From Bacteroidales bacterium (GTDB lineage Bacteria > Bacteroidota > Bacteroidia > Bacteroidales > VadinHA17), in assembly GCA_027028505.1 (NCBI GenBank), contig JALVJE010000098.1:1-36429 (forward strand): DNA of 36,429 nucleotides, in the 5' to 3' direction. The notes beneath the pieces are model-generated. The model ran no database searches and was not told where the DNA came from. It was given only the letters and a program-made list of their open reading frames with translations. Both the position numbers and the translations under genes were made by a program. Below are positions 25,505-32,834 of the stretch, one piece after another; positions within the stretch are counted from its first letter, which is position 1; each line of letters opens with the position of its first letter.

Positions 25505-25652
25505 GAGTTGCGGGTTGCGAGTTGAGAGTATCGAGTATCGAGTTGCGGGTTACGAGTATCGAGTTGCGGGTTGCGAGTATCGAGTATCGCTTCATCGCTT
25601 TATCGCTTCATCTCTTCATCGCTTCATCGCATCATCGCATCATCGCTTCATC
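25505..25652. repeat. Twelve heptamers switching to eight octamers
   Basis: Units at 25505-25588 are GAGTTGC, GGGTTGC, GAGTTGA, GAGTATC and variants, 12 in exact 7-nt phase. From 25589 to 25652 there are eight octamers of GCTTCATC, GCTTTATC, TCTTCATC and GCATCATC type. The array begins 2 bp after the AIM24 stop codon and, with a short GATATTTGTT tail, reaches to within 20 bp of the convergent response-regulator stop, so it fills the whole gap. Confidence 0.92.
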
Positions 25653-25671
25653 GATATTTGTTAGCTGGTAG

Positions 25672-26421
25672 TTACCCCTTCAAAACCTGCATCACCATCT
25701 CCCGGCGCTGGCGGGAGACGGGCACGGTGGTGCCGTCCTTCATGCGGATATAGCCTCCGTCGCTTTTTACATAAGCCCCCACCTCCCGCAGGTTGACCAG
25801 GTGGCTCTGGTGCACGCGCAGGAAACCATAATCCGACAGGAGCTCCTCATATTCTTTCAGCGGGCGTGACACCAGGAGGGTGGTACCGTCGTCGAGGGAG
25901 ATGTGCGTATAGTTCCCTTCGCCGCGGCAATGCAGGATGCGCTGCACCTCCACGAACTCAATCCTGTCGGCCAGTGGGAGGGCGATGCGTTTCTCCGCAG
26001 CGACCATATTCTTCAGGAGGTTCTCCATGCGCAGGTTCTCCTCGCGGGCGGCCAGCCTTTCGCCGGCTTTCTTCACCGCCGCCACCAGGGCCGGTATGTC
26101 CACCGGCTTGAGGAGATAGTCGAGGGCATTGAAACGGATCGCCCTGAGGGCATATTTGTCGTAGGCCGTTACGAAGATCACTTCGAAATCCCGCCTCGGC
26201 AGCCGTGCCAGCAGATCGAAGCCCGTCCCCTCCGTCAGCTCTATGTCCAGGAAGAGCAGGTGGATCTCACCCTTCAGGATCTCTTCCACCGCTGTCTCCA
26301 GGTTGTTCAGACTCTTCACCACCTCCACTTCGGGACAATAGGTGGCCAGCAGGTTTTCCAGGTTCTCACAGTTGCCCGGCTCGTCATCTACGATAAAAGC
26401 TTTCATTCTTTGCATGGTCAT
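25672..26421 (-). CDS. LytTR-family response regulator
   Basis: A 249-residue cytoplasmic response regulator. The receiver domain (residues 6-125) has acidic pair D12-D13 in IVDDE, the phosphoacceptor D59 in LFLDIEL, the conserved Thr/Ala pair in FVTAYDKYAL and K107-like Lys in YLLKPVD. The LytTR DNA-binding domain occupies about 145-249, with IEFVEVQRILHCRGEGNYT, then FLRVHQSHLVN and the C-terminal VPVSRQRR. The start codon overlaps the kinase stop codon in an ATGA arrangement (26418-26421), giving translational coupling; an internal MKAFIVDDE start 15 bp downstream is also possible. It should bind promoters and switch gene expression in response to the partner kinase. Targets are unknown, though AATAGGT boxes upstream of the operon are candidates. 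Confidence 0.9.
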   Translation of the reverse strand: MTMQRMKAFIVDDEPGNCENLENLLATYCPEVEVVKSLNNLETAVEEILKGEIHLLFLDIELTEGTGFDLLARLPRRDFEVIFVTAYDKYALRAIRFNALDYLLKPVDIPALVAAVKKAGERLAAREENLRMENLLKNMVAAEKRIALPLADRIEFVEVQRILHCRGEGNYTHISLDDGTTLLVSRPLKEYEELLSDYGFLRVHQSHLVNLREVGAYVKSDGGYIRMKDGTTVPVSRQRREMVMQVLKG

Positions 26422-29327
26422 ACCGGTATTTCCACCACCACACGTGTTCCCTGACCCTCACCGGCCTCCGCCAGGTCAGTTGCATGGACCCGTATGGGTG
26501 ATGCATTGGACATGTTCAGGATCCGTATCCTCTCCCCGATCATTTTCATGGCTTTGCCGTTGCCTTTCCGGCTTTTGCTGCGGGCCCGGATGCCCTGGCC
26601 GTTGTCGGCGATCGTGATCCGCAATGTTCCGTCTTTTTTGGTAACACTGATGGTGATCTTCCCGCCCCGGGCGGGCACCATCCCGTGCAACACGGCGTTC
26701 TCAACATACGGTTGCAGCAGCATCCCGGGGATCTCCTCTTCTTCGGGCACCACCTCCGGCGCCACGTCGATGCTGTATTCAAAAGGAGTGCGCAGACTCT
26801 CCAGTTCCAGGTAGATCTTCAGGAGCTTCAGCTCCTCATCCAGGGAAACCAGCGGCCGGTCGGCATGATCAAGTACCATGCGCATCAGCGTGGCAAAACG
26901 GGCAAGGTAGAGATTGGCCTCCCGGATCCGGTTCTTATTGATCAGGTTCTGGATGGAGTTAAGGGCATTGAACAGAAAATGGGGATTCATCTGGGAGCGC
27001 AGGGCACGCAGCTCCAGCTCGGCCAGGCGGCGACGGGCCTCCTCCCGGCGCAGCATACGGCGGCTGCGATAACGCACCACCCCCCACGTGATCCCCCCGG
27101 AAAGGATCACAGCCACCAGGATGATCAGCAACAACCGGTACAGGGCTGAGCGGTCGGGAGGAGGAGGCCGCTTCGGAAGAGAAGCCAACACCCGGTCGAT
27201 ATTGTTATCATTGACATGATTGTTCACGATCACCCCGTCATCCCGGATCAGCATAAAAGTAAGCCGGTCCGTAAAGATCTTCATTTCATCATGGTATGTC
27301 GAATCTTTACCCACATAGTATACCCTGACAGGATCACCCAGGTGTATAGAATCCATATAGTTTTTCTGCTTGTGCGGAAAGAACAGAACTACCTTAAGAT
27401 TTTTATCCAGACCGCTTTTCCGGATCGGTTTTTCCATCCAGTTATGGTAAAAATTGTTTATACTCAAAGAGGGAGAGGCAGTATTTATCACCGAAAACAG
27501 AATATATCCTTTTGCCTTTTTTTTCAATGACAACTTTGAAGCCGTATAGAGTCCCATATCCCTGATATTCTCACCGGGCTGCATTGCCATAAACAATTTC
27601 ATAAATTTTTTCACCACCTCTCTCATATAAGGATCACTGCACGATCTGAGAAATTCTTCTGCATATTTTTTGAAAAGTTCAGTGTCTTCCTTGTGAAACC
27701 AAAAAAAATTCTGCAGTGCCTTAATATAATTGGAATACATCGGGTAACCCCGGAGCAGAATGCGGGACAGGCTCATCTCCTGCTCATTGTTCAGCATGGG
27801 GGGAGCCACTGTCGGGACCAGCACATTTCTCTTCCGGTATAAGAAATAACGGTCGCACCACTCGGAATACTCCCTGATAATATAATTCAGGTACAGGTAA
27901 TCTACCAGCGGATCGATCCTTTCAAAAACAGGATCATCCCAGGGAATATGAATGCGCTGATAATATTTGGTAAAAAAACGGTATCCGTTAAGTTTCATGG
28001 TCAGATATTCATTGACATACCAATAGTCGATCTGTTTACGGAAAGCCCGTTTCCAAAAGGGAAGAAGATCTTTGCCGGAGCTCTGCCACAGCGCATCCAG
28101 GACTCTTTTTACCGAATCGGTCTGCCTATATAAGGAAGAATAATCCCCGTCTTTCCTATTAAGCATCTTTTGCAGCAACTCATAATGCTTTGGTACATCC
28201 ATCCTTGCGAGTTTTGAATAAAAAACCGAAGGCTCCTTTCCTTTCCCGGAATACCTTTCCGAAGCATCTGATATATGTTCGTTTATGACCAGAGAATCGC
28301 CCGGCATCAAAAAGATCCGGTTCCCCGGGAGGCTGAAAGGCAGCGGATCCTTCAGAAAGAAGCGGTATATCCTGCTGCTGTCCGTATGCATAACCGGTTT
28401 GATACTGATCTCATGCTCCCATTGATGAGCCTTCAGCAGAGGCTCCTCCTCAGGAAAGGTATCTTTTTTGTATTCCACCTGCACATTTGCCGCGACCGGG
28501 AAAGAGGCGTCGGTAATGCGGGCTACTTTCCACAGATCTTCTTTGTAAAAAAACACCCATGGCAGTGAGATCCCTTTGGAAACAGCGAACCACGAGCTGT
28601 CAACAGGATCTGCATAATATTGTTTAGGATCACCGGTCAGGGTTTTAGCATATTGGAGCGTGCTGAACCAGATCGTGTCAGGAAAAGTATTATTATTATA
28701 CAGGATCATTCTCCAAAGATCGAAATAAGGCATCAATGTAGATTCATACAGTAATGATGCATCATACACGATTTCCGTGAACGATTTAACAAATGAGGAG
28801 CGTTCTTTCAGTCCCTGCTCGAAAAAAGGAATGTTCAGGAAAAGCGTACTGTCAGGATACTGTACACTCACTCCATTTTTCCTTATTCTGCGAATAATTA
28901 TTTTCACCGAATCTTTTCCGATATTGATCTTATCGGTTAGGTTGTCCTGATCAGGATACCAGGAATCGTACAATGAATATCCTTTTACCGGCCTGATCCC
29001 CCAATTAAATTCACCATACTCCATAATGCTTTTCTGCGCATAGATCATCCTCCGGATCTTTGCGGACAGGATGATGACCTTTTTATTCATTTTGAGGATC
29101 CTGCACCTGAAGGTGATCTTCAGAAGAGAGTCCGGCATCCAGATCGATCCCCGGAAAGACTCGTCTCCCGGAAGAAAAGGGATACGCCCCGAGCCCAGGT
29201 CACCGGTGAATTCCAGGTCGAACCAGTCGCCTGCTTTCAGCGAAGCCGTATCCGGCAGATCATGCTCCTGCGCCCCCAGGAAAAGAGCCTGCAGCAGGAA
29301 CAGCAAGGTCAGTGTTGTGGCTTTCAT
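26418..29327 (-). CDS. LytS-type histidine kinase with large TlpA-like sensor region
   Basis: A 969-residue sensor kinase: signal peptide 1-19, an extracytoplasmic region of about 710 residues, a transmembrane helix at about 730-752, a short coiled coil, and a His_kinase/HATPase module. The phosphoacceptor is H783 in NPHFLFNALNSIQ; the N box is PYVENAVLHGM and the G box DNGQGI. The sensor region does not look like the usual two-component propeller. Its middle resembles the N-terminal half of TlpA-type thiol oxidoreductases (LPGNRIFLMPGDSLVI, then ERYSGKGKEPSVFYSKL), and about residues 600-715 resemble a thioredoxin fold (GYILFSVINTASPSLS, LKVVLFFP, FMLIRDDGVIVNN), but the CxxC active site is absent. 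It probably binds a ligand without redox chemistry (inference). The sensor half is AT-richer than the kinase half. It is co-transcribed with the LytTR regulator. Confidence 0.88.
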   Translation of the reverse strand: MKATTLTLLFLLQALFLGAQEHDLPDTASLKAGDWFDLEFTGDLGSGRIPFLPGDESFRGSIWMPDSLLKITFRCRILKMNKKVIILSAKIRRMIYAQKSIMEYGEFNWGIRPVKGYSLYDSWYPDQDNLTDKINIGKDSVKIIIRRIRKNGVSVQYPDSTLFLNIPFFEQGLKERSSFVKSFTEIVYDASLLYESTLMPYFDLWRMILYNNNTFPDTIWFSTLQYAKTLTGDPKQYYADPVDSSWFAVSKGISLPWVFFYKEDLWKVARITDASFPVAANVQVEYKKDTFPEEEPLLKAHQWEHEISIKPVMHTDSSRIYRFFLKDPLPFSLPGNRIFLMPGDSLVINEHISDASERYSGKGKEPSVFYSKLARMDVPKHYELLQKMLNRKDGDYSSLYRQTDSVKRVLDALWQSSGKDLLPFWKRAFRKQIDYWYVNEYLTMKLNGYRFFTKYYQRIHIPWDDPVFERIDPLVDYLYLNYIIREYSEWCDRYFLYRKRNVLVPTVAPPMLNNEQEMSLSRILLRGYPMYSNYIKALQNFFWFHKEDTELFKKYAEEFLRSCSDPYMREVVKKFMKLFMAMQPGENIRDMGLYTASKLSLKKKAKGYILFSVINTASPSLSINNFYHNWMEKPIRKSGLDKNLKVVLFFPHKQKNYMDSIHLGDPVRVYYVGKDSTYHDEMKIFTDRLTFMLIRDDGVIVNNHVNDNNIDRVLASLPKRPPPPDRSALYRLLLIILVAVILSGGITWGVVRYRSRRMLRREEARRRLAELELRALRSQMNPHFLFNALNSIQNLINKNRIREANLYLARFATLMRMVLDHADRPLVSLDEELKLLKIYLELESLRTPFEYSIDVAPEVVPEEEEIPGMLLQPYVENAVLHGMVPARGGKITISVTKKDGTLRITIADNGQGIRARSKSRKGNGKAMKMIGERIRILNMSNASPIRVHATDLAEAGEGQGTRVVVEIPV

Positions 29328-29434
29328 CGTCTTAAAATTAAGATTAATACTTTTTATGCCACAATATCCGTATGAAAAAGCAGAATTTTTCCCGGCATTG
29401 TAAATCCGGCAGGTGCGGGTGTAAAAGAAGAGAT

Positions 29435-29497
29435 GAGTTGGGAGTTGCGAGTTGCGAGTATCGAGTTACGAGTATCGAGTTGGGAGTTGCGAGTCCC
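29435..29497. repeat. Nine tandem heptamers upstream of the kinase operon
   Basis: GAGTTGG, GAGTTGC (twice), GAGTATC, GAGTTAC, GAGTATC, GAGTTGG, GAGTTGC and GAGTCCC in unbroken 7-nt phase. The stretch 29328-29434 next to the kinase start shows nothing recognisable beyond AT-rich leader sequence. Confidence 0.9.
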
Positions 29498-29532
29498 GCA
29501 ATTCTGGAAATCTCGATTTCCTTAGAATTGCG
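29497..29532. repeat. Strong 16-bp hairpin
   Basis: CGCAATTCT (29497-29505) with GGAAATC (29506-29512) pairs with GATTTCC (29515-29521) and AGAATTGCG (29524-29532), with a 2-nt loop and one TT bulge. A second small hairpin, GCGAG/CTCGC (29530-29543), shares its last three bases, so the two cannot form together. It abuts the end of the heptamer array. Confidence 0.75.
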
Positions 29533-29548
29533 AGGATGCTCGCAGATC

Positions 29549-29607
29549 TACCTATTTAAATAGGTATTAAAATAGGTTTTTAAATAGGTAATTAAATACC
29601 TATTTTA
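29549..29607. promoter_or_regulatory. Cluster of AATAGGT boxes, possible operator
   Basis: In 59 bp the box AATAGGT or its complement ACCTATT occurs five times. It includes the perfect 18-bp palindrome TACCTATTTAAATAGGTA (29549-29566), a single box near 29570, and an inverted pair AAATAGGTA/TACCTATTT (29582-29590 and 29597-29605). It lies about 220-280 bp upstream of the kinase start. Multiple symmetric sites suggest cooperative binding by a dimeric regulator; the regulator is unknown. Confidence 0.5.
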
Positions 29608-29650
29608 GAAATGTCTAAAGTGCGCTAAAGTACCTAAGGTTAAAAGTTTG

Positions 29651-29790
29651 GAGTTGTGAATATCGAGTATCGAGTTGGGAGTATCGGGTTGCGGGTTGCG
29701 AGTATCGCTTCATCGCTTCCTGCCTGCCGGCAGGCAGGCATCGCTTTATCCTTCGTCCGCCGAAGTCCCGATAATCGGGACGAAGGCGGA
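29651..29790. repeat. Composite repeat: heptamers, octamers, palindrome and hairpin copy 3
   Basis: Eight heptamers (29651-29706: GAGTTGT, GAATATC, GAGTATC, GAGTTGG, GAGTATC, GGGTTGC twice, GAGTATC) are followed by GCTTCATC, the 20-bp palindrome CCTGCCTGCCGGCAGGCAGG (29719-29738), another octamer stretch, and hairpin copy 3 (29756-29790, one A shorter in the loop). TCGATATTTGTT follows at 29797, as it does after the array at 25505-25652. Confidence 0.85.
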
Positions 29791-29837
29791 GCTTTATCGA
29801 TATTTGTTGGTAGTTCGTAATCCCCCAGTTCCTGGCA

Positions 29838-32771
29838 TCAATGCTGTATGATCACTCTGCTGATCCCTGTTTTACGGTGGTTCGTCACCTGCAGGTAATA
29901 GATGCCTGATGGCAGGCCTGTCAGGTCCAGCTCCGTTCTCTGCCGGCCATCAGGGTACACCGCTCTGTATACTATCCTGCCCTGCCCGTCATAGAGGGTG
30001 ATCACACCTTCACCTGTTCCGGGCAGCATGAGGGTGACACGGCCGTCCGTGGGGTTGGGCCAGACCGTCAGCCGCAGCAGTCCGGCCGCCGGGTGAGCAA
30101 CGCCGCTGGCCTTGGCCATGAGGATGGCCTCCTTAGTGACCAGGAAATCCAGCCCGCTGATGACGTTGTTATCCACGGTGATGTTGACCGTATAGGTAGA
30201 ATCCTGCGGCAGACCCGGTATGTCGACGATGATCTGATAGCTGCCGTCGGGCACGTTCTCAAACACATAATGCCCCTCATCGTCCGTATAGACCCATGCA
30301 ACGATCTCGCCGGAAGATTTCTCCTTACGTATCAGGATCACCTTGATCTTCTTGACCGGCTCGCCTGTAACCGAGGAAACGGATTTGGTCGGTTCATCCC
30401 GGTAGATATCTCCTGCCACTTTCCCGGTACCGTCAAGTTGTTGTGGTATCTCCAGTAAGGTGATGTCCGTTCCGGTGATGGTATCCGCACTGACATATAT
30501 AGTGTCGGCCGCTTCCCAGAACGCCACATCACCGTAATAGGTGCCTATGGCCCCCGGCCGTACCGTGGTGTCGGCATACACACAGACCAGGTAATTTCCG
30601 ATAATGATATCATGAAAAACATAGTTGCCGGACTCATCCAGGATGACCGAGTCGGTCACCGGCGCCATGCCCGGCAGATCCAGGCGGTAAAGCAACACAT
30701 AACCCGCAGACACAGGGGTTCCGGCCGTATCGGTCACCGTTCCGGCCAGGATATCGAACGTATCCAGCATCTCATTGACAATAACGGTGGAGACGACCAG
30801 CGTATCCCGGGTAAAATGCAGGGTATCCGCCTCTTCCAGGACGGTCCCCTCCCTGTACCAGGTATCAAAGGCATTGGGATACTGGCTGGAATTGGGCTTG
30901 ATATGAAGGAAATAATCCCCGAAATCAATATTATAGAAAGCATAATGTCCGGCCCCGTCGATCCCTGTGATCTCCAGCAAAGCAGGCTCATCCGGGGGTG
31001 ACACTTCATACAGATACACGAACCCGCTGGTCACGGGATCACCTGAGTGCAGCAGCACATCCCCCTCCATGACCGTGTTGGGGGAGAGTTTGGCCAGATA
31101 GATGTTCTCCGGATAAGAACCGGAGAGCTCACGGTTATCAATGCCTATGGTTCCCTGGAAGGAACCCGTTAGGTAGATGCTGCGTTTTCTGGCAGGCTGT
31201 ATCATGTCCACCGTAGGCGGGAGGTTGTCGGGCGCCAGGTTCCTGACAGTATTGGTATAGGTCAGTGCCCCGTCGCCGGAGAACCCGAGGACATAGGCAG
31301 CGCTGTCAGCACCTCCCGGCAGGGTGTCCCCCGGCATGATCAGGCTGTCGCGGAAGGGGGCCGCGAGAAATATTTCATCCGAATCATTTATCAGGACCGA
31401 AGGGGTCGCCAGGAAATTGGCCGTGATACGCTGTGCCCAGGCAAAGCTTCCGTCCGGGGTATACTTTGCCAGGTACTGATCATTATCATGGCCCGGTTTG
31501 CGCAGGAGCGTGTCGCCATGATGCGGGAGATATAGGGTATCCCTGTTGTACCAACCCGTAAGGTAGATATTGTCCTGCGAGTCCAGGATCAGCCTGGCAA
31601 TAATATCATCCTCACCTTCCACATCCCCTTTGGCAGACCCGCTCTTCACTCCATCATTGGTGACAGAGTAGGCCATAGACCACTGCGTATTTCCACTACC
31701 GTCGAACTTGAACAGGAACAGTGCCGGGCCGTAATCGGGATGGTACAGAGTCTCCGGGGTAAAAGTGATCGATCCCTCCGTGAAATTACCGGCAAGGTAC
31801 ATCTCTCCGGAGGTGGAATGCTCCAATTGGAGGATATCGACCGGGACAGACTCCTCCAGAACCCCATAACGGCACCAGAGGAATGATCCCGATGGATCAT
31901 AATGTACCAGGAAGATATTGCGTACGGAAGGCACCGGCATCTCCACCGGGCCGAAAACAGGATTGACATTCGACTCATACGCCCCGGCCATGGTGACCGA
32001 TCCGTCCTGTGAGATGTCCAGGTCGCCGGGGTAAAAATCTATGTAGTCCTCTCCCATCGAGTTATTAATCTTGTTGTTGATACCCCAGAGAGCATTCCCC
32101 CCGCTATCAAAGTAAAGCAGGAAATAGGAATTCAGTTTTTTGGGATTTCTCAGGAGAACATTTCCCGTATGGAGCGAGTCGCCTTCAAAATAGCCGCTTA
32201 TCACCATATTGCCCATGTCGTTCCAGGCAACATGGAAAGGGTAATAAAAACTGGTATTGTCAAAAGGGAGAGGAGCCGTAAGACTGAAAATATCGCCGTT
32301 GGACCCCAGGACCAGATTGAACAGCTTTTCACGGCCCGGATCCACGGTATCCACCAGGGATGCCCTGCCATACATACTAAGTTTCAGATAGATGGAATCG
32401 CCGGTGAAGGTACCGACGATATGGGCCCTGCTCTCCTCGTCGATAAAGACATCCATCAGGGTCATAGAACCATCGGTATTCAGTTGTTGCTTCCACATGC
32501 CTTTATCATTACCATCCGTATTGAAACGCATGATAAAAAAGCTCTCTCCTCCGGTGTTTGTCAGATCATACGGGCCTATGTGGTAACTGGCTCCGCTGAA
32601 CAATCCAGCGTGGCAAACTGTTCCGTCGGAGTATGTCAGCATAATATTCCTCAGATTGTCCTCGCCGCCGGATCCCAGCATCCACTCGCCACGCATCGGC
32701 TGGGCCATGGCAAGATATCCGGGAAGTAACAAAATGGCTGACAGGAAAAAGAACAGGGTAGATCTTTTCAT
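29838..32771 (-). CDS. T9SS-secreted repeat protein with propeller-like and carboxypeptidase-regulatory-like domains
   Basis: A 977-residue secreted protein: signal peptide 1-23 (ending LAMAQ), then about 540 residues of SBBP/PQQ-like beta-propeller strands with recurring units such as NIYLTGWYNRD, MYLAGNFTEG and SIYLTGSFQG. Three carboxypeptidase-regulatory or SdrD B-like domains follow near 567-640, 674-750 and 782-870, each ending in a GHYVFENVPDGSYQ-type motif, and a T9SS type A sorting domain covers about 900-977 (VWPNPTDGRVTL, GIYYLQVTNHRKTG). No catalytic residues are evident; a structural or binding role at the cell surface is most likely. It lies 63 bp downstream of the propeller-SpoIIE gene on the same strand, so the two may be co-transcribed. 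Confidence 0.85.
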   Translation of the reverse strand: MKRSTLFFFLSAILLLPGYLAMAQPMRGEWMLGSGGEDNLRNIMLTYSDGTVCHAGLFSGASYHIGPYDLTNTGGESFFIMRFNTDGNDKGMWKQQLNTDGSMTLMDVFIDEESRAHIVGTFTGDSIYLKLSMYGRASLVDTVDPGREKLFNLVLGSNGDIFSLTAPLPFDNTSFYYPFHVAWNDMGNMVISGYFEGDSLHTGNVLLRNPKKLNSYFLLYFDSGGNALWGINNKINNSMGEDYIDFYPGDLDISQDGSVTMAGAYESNVNPVFGPVEMPVPSVRNIFLVHYDPSGSFLWCRYGVLEESVPVDILQLEHSTSGEMYLAGNFTEGSITFTPETLYHPDYGPALFLFKFDGSGNTQWSMAYSVTNDGVKSGSAKGDVEGEDDIIARLILDSQDNIYLTGWYNRDTLYLPHHGDTLLRKPGHDNDQYLAKYTPDGSFAWAQRITANFLATPSVLINDSDEIFLAAPFRDSLIMPGDTLPGGADSAAYVLGFSGDGALTYTNTVRNLAPDNLPPTVDMIQPARKRSIYLTGSFQGTIGIDNRELSGSYPENIYLAKLSPNTVMEGDVLLHSGDPVTSGFVYLYEVSPPDEPALLEITGIDGAGHYAFYNIDFGDYFLHIKPNSSQYPNAFDTWYREGTVLEEADTLHFTRDTLVVSTVIVNEMLDTFDILAGTVTDTAGTPVSAGYVLLYRLDLPGMAPVTDSVILDESGNYVFHDIIIGNYLVCVYADTTVRPGAIGTYYGDVAFWEAADTIYVSADTITGTDITLLEIPQQLDGTGKVAGDIYRDEPTKSVSSVTGEPVKKIKVILIRKEKSSGEIVAWVYTDDEGHYVFENVPDGSYQIIVDIPGLPQDSTYTVNITVDNNVISGLDFLVTKEAILMAKASGVAHPAAGLLRLTVWPNPTDGRVTLMLPGTGEGVITLYDGQGRIVYRAVYPDGRQRTELDLTGLPSGIYYLQVTNHRKTGISRVIIQH

Positions 32772-32834
32772 AGTGGTTGGCTTTTGGTGTTCTCGAAATT
32801 AAGCATAAGTTACAAAAAATAATTTGATTCCGGG

